Assembly: GCA_959018755.1 (NCBI GenBank)
Contig: CAUEMA010000017.1
Coordinates: 1 to 44,693, forward strand
DNA: 44,693 nt
Direction: 5' to 3'
Source: an uncultured Collinsella sp.
GTDB lineage: Bacteria > Actinomycetota > Coriobacteriia > Coriobacteriales > Coriobacteriaceae
Below the pieces are notes generated by a model. That model was not told the DNA's origin. It saw nothing but the letters and a program-made list of their open reading frames with translations, and ran no database searches. Shown one piece after another: positions 14,489-22,474 of this stretch (the first letter of the stretch is position 1; the number at the start of each line of letters is the position of its first letter). A program made the translations under genes and the position numbers.

Positions 14489-15400
14489 TTAGGCGAGGGG
14501 CGTGGATTCCCATTCTCCGGCGAGGTGGGGGATGTCGAAGGTTCGATAACCGCAGTCGTAGGCGTGGGCCTGAGCCTCGCGGATGTTCCAGCAAATGTCG
14601 CAGGCGCGGTGGGCGTCCGAGCCAAAAGTAATCGGCACCTCGGCGTGGGCGAAGCAACGCAGCAGCCCGGTCGCGGGATAGAAGTCGTCGAGTCCCTTGC
14701 GCGGTGCGGCGGTCGAGACCTCAACGCGGCGACTCGTATCGTGGGCGCATTCGGCCATCTGCTCCCAAAACGGCGCCGGGTCAAAATCGGGCGCAAAGCC
14801 TTCCTTCGAAAAGCGCATGACCAGATCGGGGTGGGCCATCACATCAAAGTTAAGCGAGCTTTCGCAGGCGCGACACCAGTCGTCGACGTAGCGCTCCCAC
14901 ACGCCGCGCACGCCCAGGTTTTCCCAAATGTGCAGGTTGGTGTCATCATCAATCCAACCGCAGCACGAATCGGGCGTATCGGGACGAACGACGTCCTCTG
15001 TCCCCGCCGTGCCCGCAGCGCCGGCCATGATATCGCCGGGGTTGCCGATCCAGTGCACGCTACCCAGGCGTACCACGGCGCCTTCGGACCAGCGCTCAAC
15101 CAAAGGTTCGCAGCCTTCGTACCAATCGCACTCAAAGCCATAGGTAAGCTCGAGCTCCGGCGCGATCTGCGCGGCGAGTTTGCGGGCGTCCTCAAAGGCC
15201 AGACGATGTGCCGGCAAGTCGCCCTCGATAACCTGCACTTCGCAGTTGGCGTCCATGCTGGCGGGCAGGGTGAGGTGGTCGGTCGAGACCATGGCGCGGC
15301 AGCCGGCGGCGGCAGCAGCGCGGACGTTGTCCTCAAACGGGGCATGGCCGTCCGAAAACGAAGTATGGGTGTGGCAATCGACCAGCGGGCAGGCGGGCAT
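14489..15400 (-). CDS. PHP-family histidinol-phosphatase
   Basis: A 303-residue metal-dependent phosphatase of the PHP superfamily (HisK/HisJ type). Seen: the N-terminal DCHTHTSFSDGH metal motif, STDHL, GFECDWYEG, FDVMAHPDLV and the C-terminal FGSDAHRACD. It supplies the histidinol-phosphate phosphatase step absent from the short HisB, so the window holds every enzyme from PRPP to histidine. It points towards the his operon and may be expressed separately. The start ATG at 15398-15400 follows AGGAGTCGCC in its own strand. Confidence 0.88.
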   Translation of the reverse strand: MPACPLVDCHTHTSFSDGHAPFEDNVRAAAAAGCRAMVSTDHLTLPASMDANCEVQVIEGDLPAHRLAFEDARKLAAQIAPELELTYGFECDWYEGCEPLVERWSEGAVVRLGSVHWIGNPGDIMAGAAGTAGTEDVVRPDTPDSCCGWIDDDTNLHIWENLGVRGVWERYVDDWCRACESSLNFDVMAHPDLVMRFSKEGFAPDFDPAPFWEQMAECAHDTSRRVEVSTAAPRKGLDDFYPATGLLRCFAHAEVPITFGSDAHRACDICWNIREAQAHAYDCGYRTFDIPHLAGEWESTPLA

Positions 15401-15520
15401 GGCGACTCCTTTGCATTTGGCGAATCCGCTCCATTGTAGTGGTGCAGCCTCGGCGCGTCGTGCGCGCGGGGTGCCGAAATCGATCGGAAAGGCTGCGCGG
15501 CGCGGCCTCGCTTGCTCTCA

Positions 15521-15585
15521 AAACATGTACACCAGCCTCCAAAACCGACAAAAAATGACATGTTTGGAGGCTGATGTACATGTTT
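15521..15585. repeat. 23-bp inverted repeat in the hisK-larC gap
   Basis: Arms 15521-15543 and 15563-15585 are reverse complements with one mismatch; the loop is 19 nt and A-rich. The motif ACATGTTTGG occurs twice, at 15558 and 15578. The rest of the 321-nt gap (15401-15721) shows no gene. Confidence 0.85.
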
Positions 15586-15721
15586 GGATGAGGCGGTGGA
15601 GTGTCGGTTTCTTGCGGGCAAGGAAAATCGCGCTCATCGCGCGCCGTCACATCCGCGCAGCCCGCGATGTGCTAGCGTTTGGGTGAACAAAACGAGCCCG
15701 CGCGGAAAGGATCCGGACCGT

Positions 15722-16207
15722 ATGCAACGTGGAAGTACATCTCCGCTGTCCCGCGAGACCGATGCGCCCGAGACCATCGTCAAGCTAGAGTGCGACATCG
15801 ACGATGCGTCGCCCGAGGTACTCGCCTATGCCGCCGACCGCTTGCGCGAGGCGGGCGCCCGCGAAGTGCACTGGCTGCCTCTCTACTGCAAAAAAGGTCG
15901 TCCCGGCTGGCAGCTGCAGGTAATCTGCGTCCGCGAGGACATTGACCGTCTGCAGACGATCATCTTTTTGGAAACCACGACCAACGGTATCCGGCGCCAG
16001 ATTATGGAGCGCGTCTGCCTGCCGCGCCGCTTTGAGCAGGTGGCGACGCCTTGGGGCGAGGTGGCCGTCAAAGTGGCCACTCTGCCCGACGGCAGTGAGC
16101 GTGCGGCGCCCGAGTACGAGGACTGCTCCCGCCTCGCTCGCGAGCACAACGTACCGCTCCAACGCGTGATGCAGGCGGCCCAGAGCGCGGCACTGCGATT
16201 TGAATAG
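15722..16207 (+). CDS. Stand-alone LarC C-terminal domain (nickel-pincer cofactor nickel insertion family)
   Basis: A 161-residue protein matching only the C-terminal half of LarC, the CTP-dependent cyclometallase that puts nickel into the lactate racemase cofactor. Seen: VKLECDIDDASPEVLAYA, REAGAREVHWLPLYCKKGRP, IIFLETTTNGIRRQ, and PEYEDCSRLAREHNVPL. The ATG at 15722 has GGAAAGGA about 13 nt upstream. No LarC N-terminal half, larA, larB or larE is in the window. It is followed 55 nt later by a phosphodiesterase gene. It could be an independent subunit or a remnant; the frame is intact. Confidence 0.75.
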   Translation: MQRGSTSPLSRETDAPETIVKLECDIDDASPEVLAYAADRLREAGAREVHWLPLYCKKGRPGWQLQVICVREDIDRLQTIIFLETTTNGIRRQIMERVCLPRRFEQVATPWGEVAVKVATLPDGSERAAPEYEDCSRLAREHNVPLQRVMQAAQSAALRFE

Positions 16208-16262
16208 CGCGGCCGGCGACATCCCGCGCCCAGTCATATCAACCCCACCCGAAAGGACCACC

Positions 16263-16811
16263 ATGAAATACCTCATCGCCTCCGACATCCACGGCTCGGC
16301 ATACTGGACCGAGCGCCTCTGCGCCGCCATCGAGTCCGAGCAACCCGACCGCATCGTTCTGCTGGGCGACCTGCTCTACCACGGCCCGCGCAACGACCTT
16401 CCGCGCGACTACGCCCCCAAGCGTGTGATTCCGCTGCTCAACGCCCTGGCCGACCGCATCATCGCGGTGCGCGGCAACTGTGACGCCGAGGTCGACCAGA
16501 TGGTGCTCGACTTCCCCGTTATGGCCGACTACGCCACGCTGTTCGACGAGACCGGCCGCGAGCTGTTCCTGACACACGGCCACGTCTTTGGCGCCGGCAT
16601 GCACAACAGCGTCGACCACGCGCCCGCGCTGCCCGAGGGCTCCGCGCTCGTCTACGGCCACACGCACATCAAGGTTAACGAGGCAAGCGAGGCGCACCCG
16701 GGCCTGCGGCTCTTCAATCCCGGCAGCGTGAGCATTCCCAAGGACGGTACGCACGGCTACGGCATCTACGAGGGCGGTGCGTTCCGTCACGTGATCATGG
16801 AGGAGGACTAA
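16263..16811 (+). CDS. YfcE/MJ0936-type metallophosphodiesterase
   Basis: A 182-residue calcineurin-like phosphoesterase. All five metal motifs are visible: SDIHGS, GDLLYHGPRN, GNCDAE, THGHVF and GHTHIK. E. coli YfcE is 184 residues and hydrolyses phosphodiesters in vitro; its true substrate is unknown. ATG 16263 follows GAAAGGACCACC. It lies 2 nt ahead of mazG, suggesting one transcript with a nucleotide-housekeeping theme. Confidence 0.88.
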   Translation: MKYLIASDIHGSAYWTERLCAAIESEQPDRIVLLGDLLYHGPRNDLPRDYAPKRVIPLLNALADRIIAVRGNCDAEVDQMVLDFPVMADYATLFDETGRELFLTHGHVFGAGMHNSVDHAPALPEGSALVYGHTHIKVNEASEAHPGLRLFNPGSVSIPKDGTHGYGIYEGGAFRHVIMEED

Positions 16812-16813
16812 CC

Positions 16814-17674
16814 ATGGCGCAGCACATGGCTCAGCAAAATACCGAGGGCTCGCGCGATCTGTCCACGCTGGTCGACGCGTCGGCCGAGCTGCAGCATCTG
16901 GTGCAGACCATCTGGCGCCTGCGTCAGCCCGACGGCTGCCCGTGGGACCGCGAGCAGACGCACCAGAGCATCGGCAAGAACATGATCGAGGAAGCCTACG
17001 AGGCGCTCGATTGCATCGAGGCGGACGACGCGGCGCATCTGCGCGAGGAGCTCGGCGACGTGCTCATGCAGGTAGTGCTGCATGCGCAGATTGCGGCTGA
17101 CGCCGGTGAGTTTACGCTGGCCGACGTGGCGCGCGATATCGACGCCAAGCTCATCCGCCGCCATCCGCACGTGTTTGGCGATGCGGATGCCGATAACTCC
17201 GACGAGGTGCTCAAGATTTGGGACGAGGTCAAGCTTGCCGAGAAGGCTGCCAAGGACAAGGCCGTGGCGGCAGGCGAGGCTGCGCCCGAGGGCCTGCTTG
17301 ACGGCGTGCCCACGCATCTGCCGGCGCTGATGCAGGCCCAGAAGGTGTCGCGCAAGGCGGCTGCCGTGGGCTTTGAGTGGGAGACAGTCCAGGATGTGTG
17401 GGGCGAGGTTGCCGAGGAGCGTGCCGAGTTTGAGGCCGAGGCTCCCGGCTCGCCCGAGCGCGAGATGGAGTTTGGCGACCTGCTCTTTGCCCTGGTCAAC
17501 GTTGCGCGCAAGGAGGGGATCGACGCCGAGAGCGCTCTGCGCGCCAGTACGGCAAAGTTCCGCCGTCGTTGGGCTGCGATGGAGCAGATGGCGGCCGACG
17601 CCCACGTGGATCTGGCTGAGCTTTCGACCCACGGCCTCAACGACCTCTGGGATGCCGCCAAGGCTGAGGAGTAA
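16814..17674 (+). CDS. mazG: Nucleoside triphosphate pyrophosphohydrolase MazG
   Basis: A 286-residue house-cleaning NTP pyrophosphohydrolase with two MazG domains. The first domain shows LRQPDGCPWDREQTHQS, EEAYEALDCIE and LREELGDVLMQVVLHAQIA with the acidic metal ligands; the second has EVAEERAEFE and EFGDLLFALVNVAR. The length is slightly above the E. coli enzyme (263). It starts 2 nt after the yfcE-like stop and is followed by a strong terminator. Confidence 0.92.
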   Translation: MAQHMAQQNTEGSRDLSTLVDASAELQHLVQTIWRLRQPDGCPWDREQTHQSIGKNMIEEAYEALDCIEADDAAHLREELGDVLMQVVLHAQIAADAGEFTLADVARDIDAKLIRRHPHVFGDADADNSDEVLKIWDEVKLAEKAAKDKAVAAGEAAPEGLLDGVPTHLPALMQAQKVSRKAAAVGFEWETVQDVWGEVAEERAEFEAEAPGSPEREMEFGDLLFALVNVARKEGIDAESALRASTAKFRRRWAAMEQMAADAHVDLAELSTHGLNDLWDAAKAEE

Positions 17675-17678
17675 GACT

Positions 17679-17724
17679 GCGGGAACGACGGGCTGACACG
17701 CCTCATCGTTCCCGCTAAATTTTT
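17679..17724 (+). terminator. Terminator after mazG
   Basis: GCGGGAACGA (17679-17688) pairs perfectly with TCGTTCCCGC (17706-17715). TAAATTTTT follows. Confidence 0.85.
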
Positions 17725-17745
17725 CGAAAAACAAGTGTATCCCTC

Positions 17746-17790
17746 GGCTAACTTAGGGCATAATGCAAAAAGTGCGACATGGCTAACTTA
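17746..17790 (+). promoter_or_regulatory. Possible eno promoter region with a direct repeat
   Basis: GGCTAACTTA occurs at 17746-17755 and again at 17781-17790, 35 bp apart. A CATAAT -10-like box lies between them at 17759-17764. No good -35 is visible. The repeats may be operator sites; their regulator is unknown. Confidence 0.35.
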
Positions 17791-17864
17791 CGGAGGCACA
17801 CCGACGGTGCATGGTCAGCCGGTCGCCAAGCATTCAACCCGTTTCCAAGTGAGAGGGAGACAAC

Positions 17865-19154
17865 ATGAGCGATATTTTGGATGTTTACGGTCGCGAGGTG
17901 CTCGACAGCCGCGGCAACCCCACCGTCGAGGTCGAGGTCGTGCTCGAGGACGGCAGTTTCGGTCGCGCGATGGTGCCTTCGGGCGCATCGACCGGCGCTT
18001 TCGAAGCCTGCGAGCTGCGCGACGGCGACAAGGGCCGCTATCTGGGCAAGGGTGTCTCGCAGGCCGTCGAGCACGTCAACAACGAGTGCGCCGATGCCGT
18101 CGTGGGCCTCGATGCCTTCGATCAGCGCGCCGTCGATGCCGCGCTGATCGCCGCCGACGGTACGCCCAACAAGACCAAGCTCGGCGCCAACGCCATCCTG
18201 GGCGTGTCGCTGGCCGTCGCCCGCGCCGCTGCCGAGTCGGCGGGCCTTTCGCTGTACCAGTATCTGGGTGGTGTCAACGCCCACCTGCTGCCCACGCCCA
18301 TGATGAACATCCTCAACGGTGGCGTGCATGCCGACAACAACGTCGACTTCCAGGAGTTCATGATCATGCCGGTGGGCGCCCCGAGCTTTGCCGAGGGCCT
18401 GCGTTGGTGCGCCGAGGTCTACCACATCCTCAAGGGCGTGCTGCACGAGGCCGGCCTGGGCGGCGGCGTAGGCGACGAGGGCGGCTTCGCGCCCAACCTC
18501 AAGACCAATGCCGAGCCGTTCGAGTACATCACCAAGGCCGTCGAGAAGGCCGGCTTTAAGCCCGGCGTCGACTTCATGTACGCCATGGACCCGGCGTCCA
18601 CCGAGTTCTACAACGCCGAGACCGGTATGTACGAGCTCAAGGGCGAGGGCGTGGAGTACACGAGCGCCCAGATGGTTGATTACTGGGAGAAGCTCGTCGA
18701 CACCTATCCCATCATCTCCATCGAGGATGGCATGGCCGAGGAGGATTGGGACGGCTGGGTTGAGCTCACCCGTCGCATTGGCAACAAGGTGCAGCTGGTG
18801 GGCGACGACCTGTTCGTTACCAACACCGAGCGCCTCAAGAAGGGCATCGAACTGGGCGCTGCCAACGCGATTCTGGTCAAGGTCAACCAGATCGGCACGC
18901 TCACCGAGTCGCTCGAGGCCATCGAAACCGCCAAGGAGGCCGGCTACGCTTGCATCGTGAGCCACCGTTCCGGCGAGACCGAGGACTCCACGATCGCCGA
19001 CCTGGTCGTGGGCGTCAACGCCGGCCAGATTAAGTCGGGCGCCCCGTGCCGCAGCGACCGTATTGCCAAGTACAACCAGCTCATCCGCATCGAGGACGAG
19101 CTCGAGGGCAGTGCGCGCTACGCCGGCAAGGCCGCGTTCTACAACATTCGCTAG
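17865..19154 (+). CDS. eno: Enolase
   Basis: A 429-residue glycolytic enzyme converting 2-phosphoglycerate to phosphoenolpyruvate. Seen: REVLDSRGNPTVEVEV, the mobile loop SGASTGAFEACELRD, NGGVHADNNVDFQEFMI, SIEDGMAEEDWDGW, GDDLFVTN, and LVKVNQIGTLTES with the catalytic lysine, then SHRSGETED. The codon use is highly biased, as expected for an abundant protein. ATG 17865 follows GAGAGGGAGAC. A terminator follows, and the divIC-like and ppx genes come next in the order known from actinobacteria. Confidence 0.97.
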   Translation: MSDILDVYGREVLDSRGNPTVEVEVVLEDGSFGRAMVPSGASTGAFEACELRDGDKGRYLGKGVSQAVEHVNNECADAVVGLDAFDQRAVDAALIAADGTPNKTKLGANAILGVSLAVARAAAESAGLSLYQYLGGVNAHLLPTPMMNILNGGVHADNNVDFQEFMIMPVGAPSFAEGLRWCAEVYHILKGVLHEAGLGGGVGDEGGFAPNLKTNAEPFEYITKAVEKAGFKPGVDFMYAMDPASTEFYNAETGMYELKGEGVEYTSAQMVDYWEKLVDTYPIISIEDGMAEEDWDGWVELTRRIGNKVQLVGDDLFVTNTERLKKGIELGAANAILVKVNQIGTLTESLEAIETAKEAGYACIVSHRSGETEDSTIADLVVGVNAGQIKSGAPCRSDRIAKYNQLIRIEDELEGSARYAGKAAFYNIR

Positions 19155-19226
19155 GCAGCGGCGTGTGCGGCGGCGGGGCTGACTCGGATTCGCCTCGCTT
19201 CCGCTGGGCACTGTTGAGCACCATTG

Positions 19227-19258
19227 GGCGCTGGGCCATATGGCTCAGCGCCTTTTTT
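19227..19258 (+). terminator. Terminator after eno
   Basis: GGCGCTGGGCC (19227-19237) pairs with GGCTCAGCGCC (19242-19252), with one G-U pair and a 4-nt loop, then six Ts. Confidence 0.9.
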
Positions 19259-19297
19259 ATGTCGAGCAAGGGCCGCCGAAGGCGTTGCGCGCGCTCG

Positions 19298-19306
19298 TGC
19301 TATAAC
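19298..19306 (+). promoter_or_regulatory. Extended -10 promoter for the divIC-like gene
   Basis: TGCTATAAC has the TGn plus TATAAC form of an extended -10 element, 43 nt before the start codon. It lies after the eno terminator, so the next genes need their own promoter. Confidence 0.45.
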
Positions 19307-19349
19307 TAAGGGACTTAGCGCAAACAAACCTCAACCGCACAAGGCGCAC

Positions 19350-20111
19350 ATGGATCAGATTTACGACAACAGGTACTATTCCGCCGGTTCGCGTGAGCCG
19401 TCGCCTCGTCGTGCGCGTACCGCGCAGCTTGGCGGGTCCGACTACGGCGGCGTCGATCACCGCGCACGGCGTCCGCCAAGTGCCTCACACTCCCGTGCTC
19501 AAATGAATACGTCGACGGACCACCCGCCACGTTCGGCGCGCCCGACGCATGCTCAGCGCCCCTCGGCTCAAACGCACGAAAAGTCGACCAGGCCCTCGAA
19601 CCGTCTTTCGGGCTCGGACTTTATGCACTACGCCAACGACAACGCAGTGGTCAAGGCAATTTACGACTTTACCCACGGTCCTCAGCGAGGGCTATTCATC
19701 GGCATTGTCGTTGCCCTGGTGCTCGTGAGCCTGTATTTCCCCGTGCGCGATCTGTACGTGGCAAAGCGTTCGAGCGATATCTTGGCCAAGCAGGTCGAGA
19801 TTCGCCAGCAGTACAACGACGAGCTGCAAAAAAGCGTCGACAAGCTGCTCTCGGAGGAGGGTATCAAGGACGCGGCATCCGAGGACTTGGGCCTGGTGAT
19901 GCCCGGCGAGACCAAGATTGACGTGCTGGGCTTGGATGACGATTCGGACTCGTCGTCGAGCAAGAAGTCGTCGAACGCCAAGAAGGCCAGCGAAGTTGCC
20001 AAGGAAATCGAAGAAGTCGGTAAGGACGCGCCGTGGTACATCCAGGCGCTCGACATGCTGTTTGGGTTTAACGGTGTCGAGGGCCAGACGGTCGTGTCCA
20101 ACGGCAAATAG
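19350..20111 (+). CDS. DivIC/FtsB-like septum formation initiator family protein
   Basis: A 253-residue single-pass membrane protein. It has a long basic, Pro/Ser/Arg-rich cytoplasmic N-tail (1-110), one membrane helix (about 113-131), a short coiled coil (about 138-170), then an acidic, Ser/Lys-rich outer part. This layout and the location between eno and ppx match the actinobacterial FtsB/DivIC-type protein that stabilises the FtsQLB/DivIB complex. ATG 19350 is used; translation from an earlier start would run through the eno terminator. The ribosome binding site AAGGCGC is poor. Identity rests on architecture and synteny. Confidence 0.7.
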   Translation: MDQIYDNRYYSAGSREPSPRRARTAQLGGSDYGGVDHRARRPPSASHSRAQMNTSTDHPPRSARPTHAQRPSAQTHEKSTRPSNRLSGSDFMHYANDNAVVKAIYDFTHGPQRGLFIGIVVALVLVSLYFPVRDLYVAKRSSDILAKQVEIRQQYNDELQKSVDKLLSEEGIKDAASEDLGLVMPGETKIDVLGLDDDSDSSSSKKSSNAKKASEVAKEIEEVGKDAPWYIQALDMLFGFNGVEGQTVVSNGK

Positions 20112-20131
20112 CGCCCGGAGGGGAGCCCGCA

Positions 20132-21133
20132 ATGACAAATTGCAAACGCTATAAGGTGGCGGCGATCGACCTGGGAACGGTGTCGTCGCGACTGGTGTTG
20201 GCCCAGGTCGAGGGCGGGGCGATCGTGGAATCGTCCAAGCATACCGAGATTACCGACTTGGGCGAGGGCGTGGACGCGACGGGCCGCTTTTGCGAGGCGG
20301 CCGTTGAGCGCGTGCTCGCCGCATGCCGCATGTTTGTGGACGAGGCACGTGCCTTTGGGGCCGTGTGCATCTGCACCACGTGCACGAGTGCCGCGCGCGA
20401 TGCGTCCAATGCCGCCCTGCTGCTGGACGGCCTGCGCGAGCTGGGGCTCGAACCGCAGGTGATTCCGGGCGAGGTCGAGGCACGCCTGACGTTTTTTGGC
20501 GTGGCGCACGACTTTGCCGACGAGCGCATTATTGTTGCCGATTCGGGTGGCGGATCCACGGAGCTCGCGACGGGCGTCTATGCGCCGGAGCGTGGCGTCT
20601 TTGCGCTAGAAGGGACGCGCTCGCTGGACATTGGCTGCCGCCGTGTGACGGAGCGGTTTTTCTCGGCGCTGCCGCCTGCGGACGGCGAGCTTGCTGCCGC
20701 TGCCGCATGGGCAAACGAGCAGTTTGCGGGCTACTTTGAGAGTCTGCCTGTCGACTTTGAGCGCGCCGAACGCTTGGTCGCAGTGGGCGGCACGGTGACT
20801 ACGCTGGTGGCTCTGGTCCACGAGCTGGAGCCGTATGATTCGAGCTTCGTGCACCTGCGCGAGCTTTCGCTGGAGCAGGTCTCGGCCGCTATCGAGCGCA
20901 TGTCCGCGCTGGATGTTGCGGGCATTGCCGCGCTGCCGGGCGTGCAGCCCAAGCGTGCGGGCGTGATCTTGGCTGGCGCCGTGGTGATTCGCGAGCTCAT
21001 GCGTGCCGGCGGCTACAAGACGCTCACTGTAAGCGAGAACAGCTTACTCGCCGGCATGGCCGCCACCATCAACGAGACCCTCGACGGCGCCGCCCCCACC
21101 ATCGGCTGGACCCCAGAGCTCAGTACCCTCTAA
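20132..21133 (+). CDS. Ppx/GppA-family phosphatase (exopolyphosphatase)
   Basis: A 333-residue ASKHA-fold enzyme that removes phosphate from polyphosphate or from pppGpp. Seen: the phosphate-1 loop AAIDLGTVSSRLVL, TCTSAARDASN, the second glycine-rich loop VADSGGGSTELA, and LVAVGGTVTTLVAL. The length fits the short actinobacterial Ppx group lacking the C-terminal HD domain of E. coli Ppx. ATG 20132 follows CGGAGGGGAG. It lies 20 nt after the divIC-like gene. An inverted repeat follows the stop. Confidence 0.88.
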   Translation: MTNCKRYKVAAIDLGTVSSRLVLAQVEGGAIVESSKHTEITDLGEGVDATGRFCEAAVERVLAACRMFVDEARAFGAVCICTTCTSAARDASNAALLLDGLRELGLEPQVIPGEVEARLTFFGVAHDFADERIIVADSGGGSTELATGVYAPERGVFALEGTRSLDIGCRRVTERFFSALPPADGELAAAAAWANEQFAGYFESLPVDFERAERLVAVGGTVTTLVALVHELEPYDSSFVHLRELSLEQVSAAIERMSALDVAGIAALPGVQPKRAGVILAGAVVIRELMRAGGYKTLTVSENSLLAGMAATINETLDGAAPTIGWTPELSTL

Positions 21134-21139
21134 ATAAGT

Positions 21140-21200
21140 TGCGGTGGAATAGTTCCTAAATGGGCCGGTAAACGGTATAAACAGGATCTATTCCACCGCA
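21140..21200. repeat. 18-bp inverted repeat downstream of ppx
   Basis: Arms 21140-21157 and 21183-21200 are reverse complements with one mismatch; the outer 13 bp (TGCGGTGGAATAG) are perfect. There is no T tract, so it is not a classical terminator. Confidence 0.8.
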
Positions 21201-21221
21201 GCTTAGAGTCCCACCGGCATC

Positions 21222-21261
21222 TAAAAGAAACGAGCCCGCATCCCTGGGGGACACGGGCTCG
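21222..21261 (-). terminator. Terminator of the tRNA-Leu gene
   Basis: Read on the minus strand, CGAGCCCG (21254-21261) pairs with CGGGCTCG (21231-21238). TTTCTTTT follows. It lies 12 nt after the tRNA 3' end. Confidence 0.75.
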
Positions 21262-21272
21262 AAAGCTCCATA

Positions 21273-21357
21273 TGGTAGGGGCGGTGGGACTCGAACCCAC
21301 AATCCTTGCGGCGAGAGATTTTAAGTCTCCTGCGTATGCCAATTCCGCCACGCCCCC
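21273..21357 (-). tRNA. tRNA-Leu (anticodon TAA)
   Basis: An 85-nt class-II tRNA read on the minus strand. The acceptor GGGGGCG pairs with CGCCCCT, and A and an encoded CCA follow. The anticodon loop CTTAAAA gives anticodon TAA, which reads TTA and TTG. A variable arm and the T-loop sequence GTGGGTTCGAGTCCCAC are visible. TTA is a rare codon in this GC-rich genome. Confidence 0.95.
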
Positions 21358-21388
21358 GTGAGACTAGAAGTCTAGCACAAGCCGTCCG

Positions 21389-22012
21389 TTACGCGTTGAC
21401 GGCCATCGAGTGCCGGCCCGACTTCTCCAGGAACTCCTGGAACTTGGCTTCGTCACCCTTGTTCTTGTACTGCAGGGCCAGCAGGTATTCCAGGCGGCAG
21501 CTCTTGACCTTGTCGTCACCGGCCTCCTCGAGCATGCGCTCCAGCTCGGGAATGTCGTTGTGGCGCTTGAGGATCATCGTGTCGTACATCAGTTGGCATT
21601 CGTGCGCGATCGCCTCGGCCTGACCGCCCTCAAAGCCCTTGATCTCGTGCAGCAGCTCCTTGGACTTTTTGCGGTCCTCCTGGCCAACGTAGTAGTTAAA
21701 GGCCTTGATCACCAGATCGACGCGCTGCATTTTGGGCAGATTGAGTCCCAGCAGCAAATCGAACATCTCGTCGGCGCGCTTGTGGTCCTCGCGCAGCAGA
21801 TAGGAGTTCAGGCGCAGGTAGTCGCGGTTGTAGCGCGGGTACAGCATGCTGGTGAGTTTGCCATCGAGCAAGCGATCGAACTCGTCCCACTGCTTGGCAG
21901 CCATAAGCTGCTGCAGGCGCTTAAACGTGGTGCGTTTTTTGACGCTAAAGAACACCGACACGGCGATACAGATGATGACGACGGCGGTCCAGAGGGTGCT
22001 GGAATCGGGCAT
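21389..22012 (-). CDS. Membrane-anchored helical-repeat protein, unknown function
   Basis: A 207-residue protein with one N-terminal membrane helix (about residues 8-24). The rest is a soluble, charged, all-helical part that looks like TPR-type repeats. It begins MPDSSTLWTAVVIICIAVSV with no signal-peptidase site, so it is likely a membrane anchor with the repeat domain in the cytoplasm. The start follows AAGGACCCC on its strand. It stands alone, with tRNA-Leu downstream. I do not recognise a family; a scaffold or assembly role is only a guess. Confidence 0.65.
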   Translation of the reverse strand: MPDSSTLWTAVVIICIAVSVFFSVKKRTTFKRLQQLMAAKQWDEFDRLLDGKLTSMLYPRYNRDYLRLNSYLLREDHKRADEMFDLLLGLNLPKMQRVDLVIKAFNYYVGQEDRKKSKELLHEIKGFEGGQAEAIAHECQLMYDTMILKRHNDIPELERMLEEAGDDKVKSCRLEYLLALQYKNKGDEAKFQEFLEKSGRHSMAVNA

Positions 22013-22175
22013 ATTGGGGTCCTTAGTCGCTCATAAAGCGAGCGGTATGACAACACGTACTAGATGTATTATACGCAGCGCGCAAGCAAACTGGCATAAA
22101 AGCTCATCGAGGCTGAGTGCCATCGCTCGCTGCGGTACACTTACCTAAAGTAAACCACGAAGGGAGACATTACCT

Positions 22176-22463
22176 ATGAAGAAGATCGTTTTGGCTTGCG
22201 GTGCTGGCGCTGCTACTTCCACGCTCGTTGCCCAGAAGGTCGCTACCCTGCTCGACGCCAACGGTTACGCCGACAAGTACGAGATCGTGCAGTGCGCCAT
22301 CTCCGAGGCCAAGGACGTTTGCGACGAGGGCGCCGACCTGCTGATCGCCACCACCGTTGCCCCCGAGGGCCTCACCTGCCCGTACGTGAGCGGCGTACCC
22401 TTCATGACCGGCATGAACCGCGTCGCTGCCGAGAAGGCCGTTCTCGACGTCATGGCACAGTAG
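22176..22463 (+). CDS. Orphan PTS EIIB, GatB/galactitol type
   Basis: A 95-residue phosphocarrier. The N-terminus KKIVLACGAGAATSTLVAQK has the CGxGxxTS phosphocysteine loop, with Cys8 the phosphorylation site. The length is that of a free-standing GatB-type EIIB. No EIIA or EIIC gene is nearby; instead a VOC-fold gene follows 11 nt later, in the same operon. ATG 22176 follows GAAGGGAGA. It may serve a distant permease or act as a sensor. Confidence 0.85.
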   Translation: MKKIVLACGAGAATSTLVAQKVATLLDANGYADKYEIVQCAISEAKDVCDEGADLLIATTVAPEGLTCPYVSGVPFMTGMNRVAAEKAVLDVMAQ

Positions 22464-22474
22464 GCGCTGACTTC

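Noticed and set aside
15584..15721. Possible LarC N-terminal half or frameshift site before the LarC-like gene
   Set aside because: The preceding 138 nt contain a palindrome edge and no LarC-like sequence in any frame.
17746..17760. DtxR/IdeR iron box before eno
   Set aside because: GGCTAACTTAGG resembles only half of the box. The other half is missing, and enolase is not a usual target.
17748..19211. A 487-codon minus-strand open frame opposite eno
   Set aside because: It is a shadow of the enolase gene with leucine/valine-rich low-complexity sequence.
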